A stretch of DNA of 64,000 bases from Sandarakinorhabdus sp. (GCA_020692215.1 JAIMKW010000001.1:346442-410441), one strand, 5' to 3'. Positions 28,028-37,938 are shown, numbered from the stretch's first letter. Notes: a model not told the origin generated them from the letters alone. Made by a program: numbers and translations.

Positions 28028-28930
28028 TTGCAGGGCCACTATGCCGATGGGGTGACGCCCGAATTTGAAGCCTTGGTGGAGAAAGCGCCCTATGGCCTTT
28101 CCGAGCGGCTTTCGCCGCTGGTGCGCCGGGTGCTGGCGCGCAACCCTTCCGCCTTCACCTTCACCGGCACGGGCACCTATATCGTTGGCAACGGGACCGT
28201 TGCGATCATTGATCCCGGCCCCTCGGACCCTGCGCATCTGGACGCCGTGGCGGCAGCTGTTGCCGGCGAAACGGTTTCCCACCTGGTGATCACGCACACC
28301 CATATGGATCATTCGCCAGCCGCGCTTCCGCTGAGGGTGAGGCTTGGGGCTGCAATCGCCGGATGTGCGCCGTTGATGCTGCGCGATGATGGCCCGCGCG
28401 CCGACGCGGGGTTCGATCCGGACTATGCGCCTGACAGGGTGCTGACGGACGGCGAGGCGGTATCAGGCCCGGGCTGGACGCTGCGGGCCGTCCACACGCC
28501 TGGCCATACATCAAACCATCTGTGTTTTGCGCTGGAAGAGGAAGCTGCGCTGTTTTCCGGCGATCATGTTATGGGCTGGTCGACAACCGTGGTGGCGCCC
28601 CCAGATGGCGACATGGCGGCCTATATGGCATCGCTGAAGCTGCTGCTGGACCGGCCCGACAGGCGCTATTATCCCACGCACGGCGCCCCCGTGGAGGAGC
28701 CGCAGCGTTTTGTGCGGGGGCTGATCGCGCATCGCCGCCAGCGCGAGACGCAGATACTGGGCCATCTGGCTGAAGGGCCAAAGGCAATCCCCCCGATGGT
28801 CGAAACGATGTATGCATCGGTTGACAGGCGGCTGTGGCCGGCGGCCGGGCGAAGCGTGCTGGCGCATCTGATCGATCTGGAAGCGCGCGGGCGGGTGGTT
28901 CGCAAGGGAGAGCTTTGGGCAGCCGCTTGA
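28028..28930 (+). CDS. Metallo-beta-lactamase-fold hydrolase
   Basis: MBL-fold metal hydrolase of the LACTB2 or glyoxalase-II-like group, 300 residues from the TTG at 28028. H90-T-H-M-D94-H95 (from THTHMDHSPA) are the metal ligands; further ligands lie in PGHTSNHL and SGDHVMGWSTT, and a C-terminal winged-helix-like part follows. The physiological substrate is unknown. No ATG or GTG fits the start. The frame is open back to 27929, and CTG at 27959 has GGGGGGAG six bases before it. The uncertain start lies next to the foreign stretch, so the 5' end may have been rearranged. Confidence 0.8.
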   Translation: MQGHYADGVTPEFEALVEKAPYGLSERLSPLVRRVLARNPSAFTFTGTGTYIVGNGTVAIIDPGPSDPAHLDAVAAAVAGETVSHLVITHTHMDHSPAALPLRVRLGAAIAGCAPLMLRDDGPRADAGFDPDYAPDRVLTDGEAVSGPGWTLRAVHTPGHTSNHLCFALEEEAALFSGDHVMGWSTTVVAPPDGDMAAYMASLKLLLDRPDRRYYPTHGAPVEEPQRFVRGLIAHRRQRETQILGHLAEGPKAIPPMVETMYASVDRRLWPAAGRSVLAHLIDLEARGRVVRKGELWAAA

Positions 28931-28970
28931 TTGGGCCAATGGCCGGCGGACGTTGCAAGAGGAGGACAGG

Positions 28971-29723
28971 ATGCGGGTTTTGTTTGCTGCAGCCGCCGCG
29001 ATGCTTGCGGTGCCGGTGGCCGCCGAGCCAACCGAAATCCATGTGCGTGTGCTGAGCCTGGGGGCGAAGTTCGTCGGCTCGTCCATGGGGGGCGTGGAGG
29101 TGGTTGTTCGCGATGTTGCGACAGGCGCAATCCTTTCAAAGGGGATGGTGGAAGGCTCCACCGGAGACACCGCAAAGATCATGGGCGGAGGCGGGCGCAA
29201 CACGCCGGTCTCGACGCCGGATTCCGCTGTTTTCCGCGGTGTGATCGATCTGGATGCGCCGCGGCTGCTGCAGGTGGAGGCGCGCGGCCCGCTGGCGCAG
29301 CCGCAGGCGGCGGTGACGGTGACATCGCAGCAGTGGATCGTTCCGGGCGTGGGCAAAACGGCGGGTGATGGCTGGCTGCTGGAAATGCCCGGCCTGGTGG
29401 TGGATGCGGTTGAGCCCGCGGCGCATGAAGTGCTGCCCAAGGGCACGTCCGCGCGCCGGGTGGCGGTGAATGTGGCGCTGATGTGCGGCTGCCCGATCAC
29501 GCCGGGCGGGCTGTGGCCGGCCGAGCGGTTTGATGTGCGCGCCAGCGTGCGGCGCGGCACTGACAAGCCGTTCGTGGTGCAGCTGCCCTATGCCGGGCGC
29601 ACCGGATATTTTGCAGCCGATCTGCCGCTTGCCGGAAGCGGGGCCTATGTGGTGACGCTGTCGGCTGTGGACACGAAGACCGGCGCGACCGGAGTGGACA
29701 GGACGAGCTTTCTGCTGCCCTGA
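28971..29723 (+). CDS. Exported protein of unknown function
   Basis: 250 residues with a clear signal peptide (MRVLFAAAAAMLAVPVAAEP). ATG at 28971 follows GAGGAGGACAGG, a strong ribosome site. The mature part looks all-beta: FVGSSMGGVEVVVRDVATG early, and later ALMCGCPITPGGLWPAERF with two close cysteines, then a C-terminal AYVVTLSAVDTKTG segment like an Ig-type strand pair. No family recognised. It follows the metallo-hydrolase gene by 40 bases and may share its transcript. Confidence 0.65.
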   Translation: MRVLFAAAAAMLAVPVAAEPTEIHVRVLSLGAKFVGSSMGGVEVVVRDVATGAILSKGMVEGSTGDTAKIMGGGGRNTPVSTPDSAVFRGVIDLDAPRLLQVEARGPLAQPQAAVTVTSQQWIVPGVGKTAGDGWLLEMPGLVVDAVEPAAHEVLPKGTSARRVAVNVALMCGCPITPGGLWPAERFDVRASVRRGTDKPFVVQLPYAGRTGYFAADLPLAGSGAYVVTLSAVDTKTGATGVDRTSFLLP

Positions 29724-29752
29724 GCGCATGCCTTGTTGTTAGCGGGCGGTTG

Positions 29753-30445
29753 TCAGAGGGCGGTGGCAACCCCGATGCTGAGCACATGATTGTGCCGGTC
29801 GGCCCCTGGAAACAGGGTCTGATTCAGATAGCCGGCTTCCATTGCGGTATTGCCGAACAGCGGGAACCCCAGGCCGGCAAAGGTGCGGATCTGGTTGAAC
29901 CCGGCCGGTGCATCGGCGATGGGCGCATTGAGAAGGACATAGGCTTCGGTGTGGAACACGGCGCGCAAGCCGCTGGGGCCGCGCAGTGGAACCGTGGCGC
30001 GAACCTGTTGCCGCAAGCGCCAGGCGGTTCCGGAAATCTCTTCGAAGCTGCGCTGTTCCAGCCGGGTGCGGCCGGTCAGCGCCACGCCATCCAGCCGAAA
30101 CAGCGGATAGGAGGCCTGCTGGAACATGCGATGTTCATGCGCCACCCGCCCGATTGCACTTTCGGTGCGGACATAGCTGTAGCCGGCTCCCACGATGAAG
30201 CCGGGGTTGATCCGCCAGCCCAGCAAGCCGCGCACCTGCAAGTGCCCCAGCCGGCTTGCGGTGTCGGTGAAGCGAACTGCCACATCGAACGCGCCGGCCA
30301 GATCGCCCTTGATCTGGCCGCTGGCGCTATAGGATGTCCAGATCTGCGCATCGTCGAAATCACCGTCTTCCGCCCGTGCCGAGGGTGCGGCCAGCAGCAG
30401 AGCGGACAGTGCCATCGCCCGACAGGCGGCCGGTTGGATTCTCAT
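29753..30445 (-). CDS. DUF2490-type outer membrane protein
   Basis: 230 residues from the ATG at 30445: signal peptide ending at SARAED, then alternating strands typical of a small beta-barrel (DDAQIWTSYSASGQIKGDLA, GFIVGAGYSYVRTESA, EHRMFQQASYP, RLEQRSFE). The DUF2490 family has this EHR..Q and R.EQR pattern. Role unknown. Convergent with the gene at 28971, with only 29 bases between the stops. Confidence 0.7.
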   Translation of the reverse strand: MRIQPAACRAMALSALLLAAPSARAEDGDFDDAQIWTSYSASGQIKGDLAGAFDVAVRFTDTASRLGHLQVRGLLGWRINPGFIVGAGYSYVRTESAIGRVAHEHRMFQQASYPLFRLDGVALTGRTRLEQRSFEEISGTAWRLRQQVRATVPLRGPSGLRAVFHTEAYVLLNAPIADAPAGFNQIRTFAGLGFPLFGNTAMEAGYLNQTLFPGADRHNHVLSIGVATAL

Positions 30446-30638
30446 CGCGCGGTTCCAGACCCGTGACAGGTGCCCCTCAAGGGCGGGGATGCGCCCATAT
30501 GTTTCCATTTGATGACAAAGCAAGAGTGAAACCTTGCCTTCTGCACCATTGGAGCGTGGTTGCGGTCGCCCATCAGGTGCGCTCCAGCCTCTTTTTCCTG
30601 GGCCTTGCCCTCTTCACATGACAGCATGAAGACGCCAG

Positions 30639-30839
30639 ATGGCGATCATGCCCGATCTCGTTGCCTCGCAGATCCCTTCGCCATGCATCAATGTGTGCCG
30701 GGTATCGCGTGGCCTGTGCACGGGTTGCCTGCGGACTCTGGACGAGATTGCCGAATGGCCGACTGCGCCCGATGATGTGCGGCGCGCGATAGTTGCACGG
30801 GCGGCGGACCGGCGGAGGGGCTTGAACAATCGGGCCTGA
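30639..30839 (+). CDS. DUF1289 protein (small Cys-rich protein)
   Basis: 66 residues. SPCINVCRVSRGLCTGCLRTLDEIAEW is the DUF1289 signature with four conserved cysteines that probably bind a metal. Function unknown. The start could be the ATG at 30639 or the in-frame ATG at 30648. It lies alone before rpe. Confidence 0.8.
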   Translation: MAIMPDLVASQIPSPCINVCRVSRGLCTGCLRTLDEIAEWPTAPDDVRRAIVARAADRRRGLNNRA

Positions 30840-30962
30840 ACAGCCGGGGCTGGCTGGGCTGCAGCGACATCCTGTCCCGTTTAGCGCGCCGCAGGGCGGA
30901 TTCATCGCTTTGGCGGCCTGCTTTTCCTTGGCCTTGTCGGGTGCAATCGCTAGAGGTTGACC

Positions 30963-31625
30963 ATGCAGCCCATCAAGATCGCGCCGTCCATTCTTTCAGC
31001 CGATTTTGCCCGGCTGGGGGAAGAGGTTCGCGCCATCGATTCGGCGGGTGCCGACTGGATTCATGTGGATGTGATGGACGGGCATTTCGTGCCCAATCTC
31101 ACCATCGGGCCGATGGTGGTGAAGGCGCTGCGGCCGCATTCGGCCAAGCCCTTCGATGTGCATCTCATGGTGTCGCCGGCCGATGCGCTGGTTGAAGCCT
31201 TTGCGGAGGCTGGCGCCGATATTCTTTCGGTGCACCCGGAAGCCGGGCCGCATCTGCACCGCACACTGATGCGCATCCGTGCGCTGGGCAAGAAGGCGGG
31301 CGTGGTGTTGAACCCGGCGACGCCGCTGGCGTGCCTCGACCATGTGATGGACCTGCTGGATCTTGTGCTGGTGATGAGCGTGAACCCAGGCTTTGGCGGG
31401 CAGAGCTTCCTTGAAAGCGCACTGCCCAAGATCGCCGCCATCCGCCGCCGCATCGATGCGAGCGGCAAGGCCATCGAGCTGGAAGTGGATGGCGGGGTGG
31501 ATGCCGGCAATGCAGCGAGCGTGGTGGCCGCGGGCGCAACCGTGCTGGTGGCAGGCACGGCGAGCTTCAAGGGTGGGGCAGAAAGCTATGCCGCGAACAT
31601 TGCGGCCCTGAAGGCCCGGCCCTGA
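30963..31625 (+). CDS. rpe: Ribulose-phosphate 3-epimerase
   Basis: TIM-barrel enzyme interconverting ribulose-5-P and xylulose-5-P in the pentose phosphate pathway. 220 residues from the ATG at 30963 (AGAGG before it). [50 protein letters not shown] and [11 protein letters not shown] carry the metal ligands and both catalytic aspartates. The stop shares one base with the next start (TGATG). Confidence 0.95.
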   Translation: MQPIKIAPSILSADFARLGEEVRAIDSAGADWIHVDVMDGHFVPNLTIGPMVVKALRPHSAKPFDVHLMVSPADALVEAFAEAGADILSVHPEAGPHLHRTLMRIRALGKKAGVVLNPATPLACLDHVMDLLDLVLVMSVNPGFGGQSFLESALPKIAAIRRRIDASGKAIELEVDGGVDAGNAASVVAAGATVLVAGTASFKGGAESYAANIAALKARP

Positions 31626-33382
31626 TGGCCGAGGAGAGCGATCCCGAGGCCCTGCGGCTGACGCGGGATCTGGGCGATCGGGGGCCATCCCTGACAGAGC
31701 GGCTGGCCGAGCGGCTGGACCGGCTGGCGTTCCAGTCGCCGTTGCACCGGATGCGGCTGAAGGGGCGCTATCCGCTGAAGCTGCTGGCCGTGCCCGAAGA
31801 CCCGGTTCCAGGCGATCCGGCGATCGGCGCGCGGCTGAAGGGCGGCCGGCTGTTTCGCGATGGCTATGGGCAGGGCATGCTGGATGCCCGGCTGGATACG
31901 CCGGATGCCCCGGAAAGCTGGCGGCAGTGGGTGCACGGCTGGGGCTGGCTGCGCGATCTGGCCGCGGCCGAGCCGCTGGCCGTGGCAGAAGTCCAGCGGG
32001 TCGAAGCGCTGGCCAAGCGCTGGCTGACGCAGTTCCATGAATATGACGAAGACGCCTGGGCCCCTGCCATCACCGGGCGTCGGATAATGATGGCGATCAC
32101 CTACGCGCCGATGGTGATGCCCCGGGAGGACCAAATCCATCGCTCAGCGGTTCTGAACGGGGTCGCCCGCTGGGCGCGCCATCTGGAGCGTGCAGCACCG
32201 CGCCTGAAGCCGGGGTTCGGCAAGGTGGAGGCGATCTCGGGCCTGCTGTGCAGTGCGCTGATGCTGCCGGGCGGAGACGAGCGCCGGGTGAAGGCCGAAG
32301 CGCAATTAGCCGAGGCGCTGGGCGGCGTGCTGCACGAAGACGGCTCGGCGGTTGGCCGCTCTCCGCTCGATCTTGCAACGCTTGGGGATCTGCTGCTGCT
32401 GCTGGTGGCGTTCTACGAGGGCCGCGGCCTTCGCGCCGCCGAGCAGGTTTCCGCTGCCCTTGTCCGGGTGCGGGCGGCGCTGGGCGCGCTGGCCATGGGC
32501 GATGGCCTGCCTTCGCCCTGGCATGGCGGGCAGCCGACGGTGGCCCAGATGGCCCGGCTGGGCGCTGCACCATCTGATGCCGCGCCCGGCAGGCAATCCG
32601 GGTTCCAGCGGCTGGCGGCCGGATCTGTGAGAGTGATTGTGGATGCCGGGCCGCCGCCGGCTGCGCGCATTTCCTCCACCGCCCATGCCTCGACGCTGGC
32701 TTTCACGATGACAGACGGCAAGCGCCTGCTGATCGTGAGCTGTGGTGGCGAGAAAGGCGAGCGCGGGCCGCGCGGCCTGCCTGCAGAACTGGTGATGGGT
32801 TTGCGATCGACAGCCGGGCATTCGGCGCTGGTTCTGGCCGATACCAATTCCAGCCGCCTGCCCGATGGCGGCCCGCGCAAGCTGGGCGGGGTGGAGGAAG
32901 TGCTGGTGGAGGCGCGATCCTCGAACGAAGGGCAGTGGCTTGAGGCCCGGCACGATGGCTGGCGCCGCCGCTTCGGCTTTGATCATCTGCGGCGGCTGTG
33001 GCTTTCGCCCGACGGCGCTGATCTGCGCGGGGAAGACCAGATCCTTCCTGCCCGTTCCGGCCTGCCCATGCCGCGCAAGACCGAGACGCTGTCGATTGCG
33101 ATTCGCTTTCACCTGGGGCCGGATGCCAGCGCCACGGTTACGCAGGACGGCAAGGGCGCGCTGATCCGCCTGCCCGGTGCCCGGCCGGCGCAGGATGTGG
33201 CCTGGTCGTTCCGGGCCAGTTTCAACCATGCGCCGGGGCTTCTGGCGATCGAGCCCAGCCTGATGGTGGATGCCGAAGGCGGCATACACGAAATCCAGCA
33301 GATTTTGCTGACCAGCCTGTTGCAGCCCGGGGCCACGGGCAATGTTTCCTGGAGCCTGAAGCGGTCTGCCGGCCCGAAATAG
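31625..33382 (+). CDS. Heparinase II/III family protein
   Basis: 585 residues with an N-terminal alpha-helical barrel (WVHGWGWLRDLAAAE, WLTQFHEYDEDAWAPAITGRR) and a C-terminal beta part from about residue 330 containing STAHASTLAFTMTDGKRLLIVSCGG and LVLADTNSSRLPDGG. This is the polysaccharide-lyase-like family commonly located between rpe and purH in alphaproteobacteria. No signal peptide is seen, which is odd for a lyase. The substrate is unknown; a role in exopolysaccharide or wall sugar turnover is only inferred. Coupled to rpe by TGATG. Confidence 0.82.
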   Translation: MAEESDPEALRLTRDLGDRGPSLTERLAERLDRLAFQSPLHRMRLKGRYPLKLLAVPEDPVPGDPAIGARLKGGRLFRDGYGQGMLDARLDTPDAPESWRQWVHGWGWLRDLAAAEPLAVAEVQRVEALAKRWLTQFHEYDEDAWAPAITGRRIMMAITYAPMVMPREDQIHRSAVLNGVARWARHLERAAPRLKPGFGKVEAISGLLCSALMLPGGDERRVKAEAQLAEALGGVLHEDGSAVGRSPLDLATLGDLLLLLVAFYEGRGLRAAEQVSAALVRVRAALGALAMGDGLPSPWHGGQPTVAQMARLGAAPSDAAPGRQSGFQRLAAGSVRVIVDAGPPPAARISSTAHASTLAFTMTDGKRLLIVSCGGEKGERGPRGLPAELVMGLRSTAGHSALVLADTNSSRLPDGGPRKLGGVEEVLVEARSSNEGQWLEARHDGWRRRFGFDHLRRLWLSPDGADLRGEDQILPARSGLPMPRKTETLSIAIRFHLGPDASATVTQDGKGALIRLPGARPAQDVAWSFRASFNHAPGLLAIEPSLMVDAEGGIHEIQQILLTSLLQPGATGNVSWSLKRSAGPK

Positions 33383-33487
33383 GGTGGGCGACATGGCTGC
33401 CAATCAAGGAGCGCCGCTTGCCTTCACACAGTGGCTGGGGCACCGGCTTCGTGCATCATGGGCCAGCGCCCGCCCAGCCTGCACACA

Positions 33488-33519
33488 GCAAACCCGACAC
33501 AGAGCAAACCCGACACAGA
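33488..33519. repeat. 16-bp tandem duplication in the purH leader
   Basis: GCAAACCCGACACAGA occurs twice without spacer, and GCAAATTGAGC after it looks like the start of a diverged third copy. It lies 25 bases before the purH start in the 162-base gap behind the heparinase-like gene. No function is evident. Confidence 0.75.
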
Positions 33520-33544
33520 GCAAATTGAGCATAGAGAGAGACCC

Positions 33545-35119
33545 GTGACCGATATCCTTCCCGTTCGCCGCGCCCTTTTGTCCGTCTCCGACAAGACCGG
33601 GCTGGTCGATTTTGCGCGTTCGCTTTCGGCCCATGGCGCCGAGCTGCTTTCGACCGGGGGGACGGCCAAAGCGCTGCGCGATGCGGGGCTGCGCGTGACC
33701 GACGTTTCCGACCATACCGGCTTTCCCGAAATGATGGACGGGCGGTTGAAGACGCTGCACCCCAAGGTGCATGGCGGGCTGCTGGCGCTGCGCGATGATG
33801 CCGCCCACCAGGCCTCGGCCGAGGCGCATGGCATTGCGCCCATCGATATGGTTGTCATCAACCTCTACCCGTTCGAAGCGACGGTGGCGGCGGGCAGGCC
33901 GCGCGCCGACATTATCGAGAATATCGATATCGGCGGGCCGGCGATGGTGCGGTCTGCCGCGAAGAATCATGGCTTTGTCGCCTGCGTGACGGATGCCGCG
34001 GATTATGCCGGGCTGGCCGAAGAGCTGGCGACGGGCGGTTTGTCTCTGGCAACGCGGCGGCGGCTGGCGGCCCGCGCCTTCCAGGCGACCGCCGCTTATG
34101 ATGCAGCGATTGCCAGCTGGTTCGCCTTTGCCGACCAGGGCGAGATGTTTCCCGCCATCCTGCCTGTTGCCGTTCGGCGTGTTTCCGAATTGCGCTATGG
34201 TGAGAATCCGCATCAGGCGGCTGCCCTTTATGCGGCGTCGGGCGTTGCCTCGGGGCTGGCGGGGGCCGAACTGGTGCAGGGCAAGGCGCTTTCCTACAAC
34301 AATATCGGCGATGCCGATGGCGCGCTGGGGCTGATTGCGGAATTCCGCGATGCAGCGCCTACGGTTGCCATCATCAAGCATGCCAACCCCTGCGGCGTGG
34401 CGACTGCCGCCGGCCTTGCAGAGGCGTACAGGGAGGCAAAGGCGTGCGACCCGGTTTCGGCCTTTGGCGGCATCATTGCGCTGAACCGGCCGCTGGACGC
34501 AGCAACCGCGGCGGTGATCACCGAGATGTTCACCGAGGTGATCATCGCACCCGGCGCCGATGATGAAGCCCGGGCCCTTGTTGCGAAGAAGCCGAACCTC
34601 CGGCTGCTGCTGACACCCTTGCCGGATCCGGCGCGCGCCGGGCTGATCTTGAAGACGGTATCTGGCGGGCTGCTGCTGCAGAGCCGCGACAACCAGCTGA
34701 TGGGCGACCTGAAAGTGGTGACGAAACGGCAGCCCACCGCGGCCGAGCTGGCCGACATGGCCTTTGCCTGGACAGTTGCCAAGCATGTGAAATCGAACGC
34801 CATCGTCTATGCGAAGGACGGCGCCACCGCCGGGATCGGCGCCGGGCAGATGAGCCGGCTGGACAGCGCGCGCATCGCTGCGTGGAAGGCGCGGGACGCC
34901 GCCGAAACCGCAGGCTGGGCGCAGCCCCGAACCCAGGGGAGTGCGGTAGCATCCGATGCCTTTTTCCCGTTCGCCGATGGCCTGATTGCCGCCGCCGAGG
35001 CCGGGGCCACCGCGGTGATCCAGCCGGGCGGTTCGATGCGCGATGCCGAGGTGATTGCAGCAGCCGACGAGCGCGGGCTGGCGATGGCCTTCACCGGCCT
35101 GCGCCACTTCAACCACTAG
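33545..35119 (+). CDS. purH: Bifunctional AICAR transformylase / IMP cyclohydrolase
   Basis: Catalyses the last two steps of IMP synthesis. 524 residues from the GTG at 33545, which follows AGAGAGAGA; a longer reading from 33431 has no family support. N-terminal cyclohydrolase domain begins at [17 protein letters not shown] and includes [17 protein letters not shown]; the transformylase domain has [22 protein letters not shown] and [10 protein letters not shown]. The end, GLRHFNH, is the universal PurH C-terminus. Confidence 0.96.
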   Translation: MTDILPVRRALLSVSDKTGLVDFARSLSAHGAELLSTGGTAKALRDAGLRVTDVSDHTGFPEMMDGRLKTLHPKVHGGLLALRDDAAHQASAEAHGIAPIDMVVINLYPFEATVAAGRPRADIIENIDIGGPAMVRSAAKNHGFVACVTDAADYAGLAEELATGGLSLATRRRLAARAFQATAAYDAAIASWFAFADQGEMFPAILPVAVRRVSELRYGENPHQAAALYAASGVASGLAGAELVQGKALSYNNIGDADGALGLIAEFRDAAPTVAIIKHANPCGVATAAGLAEAYREAKACDPVSAFGGIIALNRPLDAATAAVITEMFTEVIIAPGADDEARALVAKKPNLRLLLTPLPDPARAGLILKTVSGGLLLQSRDNQLMGDLKVVTKRQPTAAELADMAFAWTVAKHVKSNAIVYAKDGATAGIGAGQMSRLDSARIAAWKARDAAETAGWAQPRTQGSAVASDAFFPFADGLIAAAEAGATAVIQPGGSMRDAEVIAAADERGLAMAFTGLRHFNH

Positions 35120-35122
35120 GCG

Positions 35123-36025
35123 TTGCGGCCAGCGGTGCCCCTTCTTCCAGCCAATGTCCGGGCTGTCTTGTGGATGGTGGTGAGCTGCATTGCCTTTGCC
35201 GGGCTGTGGGTGCTGATCAGGCTGATCTCGCAGGAGATGCACCCGTTCGCCATCGTTGTCTGGCGCAATTTCATCGGGCTTTTGTGGTTGCTTCCCATGC
35301 TGCTGCTGACACCGGGCCTGCTGAAGACGAACCGGTTGCCGGGCCATGTGCGGCGCGCGACATCCGGTGTCATTGCAACCTTCGCGACCTTCTATGCGGT
35401 GTCCTATGCACCGCTCGCCAATGTGCTGGCCATCAACTACACCGCACCGCTGTTTGCCACGGTGGGCGCCGTGCTGTTCCTGGGAGAGCGTATTCGCTGG
35501 ATCCGCGGCGCGGCGCTTGCGGCCGGGTTCCTTGGCATGCTGCTGGTGCTGCGGCCCGGCGCAACAGAGATGTCGCCCGGCCTGTGGGCGGCGATCGTGT
35601 CGGCGCTGGCGACCGCCTTTTCGCTGATCGCCATCAAGGCGCTGACCGGGGTGGACGATGCGCGCGCGGTGGCGGCGTGGAGCTTCATCCTGACAACACC
35701 GGTATCCCTTGTTCTGGCGCTGCCCTTCTGGAGCTGGCCCTCGGCGCATCTGTGGCCGCTGCTGATCGGGCTTGGGGCCTGTGCGGCCGCCGGCCAGCTC
35801 AGTTTATCGAAGGCCTTTTCGCTGGCCGATGCCAGCGCGGTGATGCCCTATGATTTCGTGCGCTTTGCGCTGATCACGGCGGCCGGGATCCTGCTGTTCG
35901 GAGAACGCTACGACATGCTGACCATCATCGGCGGGGCGATCATCCTGGGAGCGAGCATCTCGCTCGCGCTGCGCGAGAGGGTGATTTCCAGCACGCCGGG
36001 GCAGACACGTTCGCCCGATACCTGA
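35123..36025 (+). CDS. EamA/DMT-family membrane transporter
   Basis: 300 residues with about ten membrane helices in two EamA repeats. The first repeat ends with APLFATVGAVLFLGERI, the second with LITAAGILLFGERY, the usual GE-containing helices. Such proteins export amino acids or other metabolites; the substrate is not readable. TTG at 35123 is only three bases after purH, suggesting one transcript; GTG at 35135 is an alternative start and neither has a strong ribosome site. Confidence 0.85.
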   Translation: MRPAVPLLPANVRAVLWMVVSCIAFAGLWVLIRLISQEMHPFAIVVWRNFIGLLWLLPMLLLTPGLLKTNRLPGHVRRATSGVIATFATFYAVSYAPLANVLAINYTAPLFATVGAVLFLGERIRWIRGAALAAGFLGMLLVLRPGATEMSPGLWAAIVSALATAFSLIAIKALTGVDDARAVAAWSFILTTPVSLVLALPFWSWPSAHLWPLLIGLGACAAAGQLSLSKAFSLADASAVMPYDFVRFALITAAGILLFGERYDMLTIIGGAIILGASISLALRERVISSTPGQTRSPDT

Positions 36026-36114
36026 CATTATCGCAGGGTGGGGCTTTGGCCGCAGGCGCGTAAGGCAGGGCACGATTTTTCAGCAACGAGCCTATCAGGA
36101 AGCAGGAGAGCAAC

Positions 36115-36894
36115 ATGGAACTCAAGGGTCTGTCAGCCGTCGTTACCGGCGGCGCATCGGGACTGGGCGCGGCCACCGCGCGCGCACTGGCGAAGGAAGG
36201 CGTTAAGGTCGCCATCTTCGACATGAACGCCGAGAAGGGCGAAGCCGTGGCGGCCGAGCTTGGCGGCGTGTTCTGCCATGTGAACGTGACGGATGAAGCC
36301 AGTGTCGATGCCGGCTTTGCCAAGGCGCGCGCGGCCATCGGGCAGGAGCGGATCCTGGTGAACTGTGCCGGCACCGGCAACGCCATCAAGACCGCCAGCC
36401 GTTCCAAGGAAACCGGCGCGATCAAGCATTTCCCGCTGGATGCCTTCAACATGATCATCCAGATCAACCTGGTTGGCACCTTCCGCTGCATCGCAAAATC
36501 CGCAGCCGGCATGATGACGCTGGATCCGACCGCCAGCGGCGATCGTGGCGTGATCATCAACACCGCTTCGGTTGCAGCCGAGGACGGCCAGATCGGCCAG
36601 GCTGCCTATTCGGCATCGAAGGGCGGGGTTGTGGGCATGACACTGCCCATCGCACGCGATCTTTCGAGCGAGGGCATCCGGGTGAACACCATCCTGCCGG
36701 GGATCTTCAACACGCCGCTGCTTGCTGCTGCGCCGCAGAATGTGAAGGATGCGCTTGGCGCTTCGGTTCCCTTCCCCAAGCGGCTGGGCGACCCGCAGGA
36801 ATATGCCAGCCTGGCGCTGGAAATGTGCCGCAACAGCTATTTCAACGGCGAGGATGTGCGCATCGACGGCGCAATCCGGATGGCGCCGCGCTGA
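36115..36894 (+). CDS. Short-chain dehydrogenase, 3-hydroxyacyl-CoA dehydrogenase type 2-like
   Basis: 259 residues, NAD-binding TGGASGLG near 11-18, NCAGTGNA near 83-90, catalytic S152, Y165 and K169. The sequence resembles HSD17B10-type 3-hydroxy-2-methylbutyryl-CoA dehydrogenases (NAIKTASRSKETGAIKHFPL, GIFNTPLLAAAP), which act in isoleucine and branched fatty acid breakdown. GCAGGAGAGCAAC before the ATG is a strong ribosome site. It is a single-gene unit closed by the terminator at 36923. Confidence 0.87.
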   Translation: MELKGLSAVVTGGASGLGAATARALAKEGVKVAIFDMNAEKGEAVAAELGGVFCHVNVTDEASVDAGFAKARAAIGQERILVNCAGTGNAIKTASRSKETGAIKHFPLDAFNMIIQINLVGTFRCIAKSAAGMMTLDPTASGDRGVIINTASVAAEDGQIGQAAYSASKGGVVGMTLPIARDLSSEGIRVNTILPGIFNTPLLAAAPQNVKDALGASVPFPKRLGDPQEYASLALEMCRNSYFNGEDVRIDGAIRMAPR

Positions 36895-36916
36895 GGGCTG
36901 GCGCCAACAGTTCGTG

Positions 36917-36956
36917 AAAAAAGGGGCGGGCGCCAGATGGTGCCCGCCCCCTTTCG
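36917..36956. terminator. Bidirectional intrinsic terminator
   Basis: GGGGCGGGCGCC and GGTGCCCGCCCC (one mismatch) enclose AGAT. An A-run stands on the left and CTTTCGCTTT on the right, so it can serve both the dehydrogenase (plus) and the fasciclin gene (minus), which converge here. Confidence 0.8.
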
Positions 36957-36976
36957 CTTTCAGCGCCGGGCCCGGC

Positions 36977-37480
36977 CTATTTGGCGGGCGGCAGCAGCAC
37001 TGTGTCGATCACGTGGATCACGCCGTTCGATGCCATCACGTCGGCGGTCGTCACGGTCGCGTTGTTCACCTTCACGCCGTTGGTGCCGTTCACGTTGATG
37101 GTGGCGCCATTTACCGTTGCTGCATCGGTCACCTTGCCGGCAACGGCCGAGGCCGGAACCGAGCCCGACAGCACATGGTAGGTGAGCACGGCCTGAAGCT
37201 GGGCCTTGTTTTCAGGCTTCAGCAGGTTCTCGACCGTGCCGGCCGGAAGCTTGGCAAAGGCTGCATCGGTGGGGGCGAACACGGTGAAGGGTCCGGGGCC
37301 CTTCAGGGTGGCGACAAGGTCGGCAGCGGTCAGCGCTGCGGCGAGTGTCTGGAAATTGCCGTTTGCAACGGCGGTGTCGACGATATCCTTCTTGGCATGG
37401 TTGCCATGGTTCATGGCCGACGCTGCGGTGGGTGCAAGCGCCAGGGCTGCGGCTGTTGCTACAGCGAACAGGGTTTTCAT
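36977..37480 (-). CDS. Secreted fasciclin (FAS1) domain protein
   Basis: 167 residues from the ATG at 37480 (GGAGA eight bases before). Signal peptide [22 protein letters not shown], then one FAS1 domain: [49 protein letters not shown] and a C-terminal [14 protein letters not shown]. Such proteins mediate adhesion or surface interactions; the partner is unknown. Single-gene unit. Confidence 0.92.
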   Translation of the reverse strand: MKTLFAVATAAALALAPTAASAMNHGNHAKKDIVDTAVANGNFQTLAAALTAADLVATLKGPGPFTVFAPTDAAFAKLPAGTVENLLKPENKAQLQAVLTYHVLSGSVPASAVAGKVTDAATVNGATINVNGTNGVKVNNATVTTADVMASNGVIHVIDTVLLPPAK

Positions 37481-37621
37481 CAGGGGTATCTCCAGAATTG
37501 CGGGCCGCAGGAGTGGCGGCCGACGCACACATTGGGTCGATGAAGATGAACACAAGCCGACAGCCATGGCAGGCGCGACAGCCTGCCGCTGCGGCAGGGT
37601 GAAGCGACGGTTCTTCTGCCC

Positions 37622-37909
37622 TTACGCGCCGTAGAGCATGTCGATCTGTTTCGCGAGCTTCACGTCGCGCTCTGAAAGCCCGCCGGCATCGTGGGTGGTG
37701 AGCGCGATATCGACCTTGTTATAGACGTTGAACCATTCCGGGTGATGGTCTGCCCGCTCGGCCAGCAGGGCAACGCTCGCCATGAAACCGAAGGCCTCGA
37801 CGAATGTCTCGAAGCGGAAGCTGCGCTTCAGATGCTCGCCATCCACTGTCCAGACGGGCAATTGGGCCGTCAGCGCGGAGCGGGCTTCGGCGTCAAGTTT
37901 CTCGACCAT
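37622..37909 (-). CDS. Pterin-4a-carbinolamine dehydratase
   Basis: 95 residues, full length for the family. The active-site signature is [42 protein letters not shown] is the conserved helix. It dehydrates 4a-hydroxytetrahydropterin, recycling the cofactor of aromatic amino acid hydroxylases; no hydroxylase gene is in the window. Divergent from the zincin gene, 29 bases between starts. Confidence 0.9.
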   Translation of the reverse strand: MVEKLDAEARSALTAQLPVWTVDGEHLKRSFRFETFVEAFGFMASVALLAERADHHPEWFNVYNKVDIALTTHDAGGLSERDVKLAKQIDMLYGA

Positions 37910-37938
37910 TGGGGGCTCTTTCGGTTAGGGGCGGGCGC

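Noticed and set aside
29724..30962. Searched the gaps around the DUF2490 and DUF1289 genes for RNA genes or riboswitches
   Set aside because: No tRNA cloverleaf, no conserved riboswitch core and no convincing terminator could be recognised by eye.
33404..35749. 781-codon frame antisense to purH and the DMT transporter
   Set aside because: Composition is His/Arg/Gly/Gln-rich without domain, spanning two well-supported genes on the other strand.
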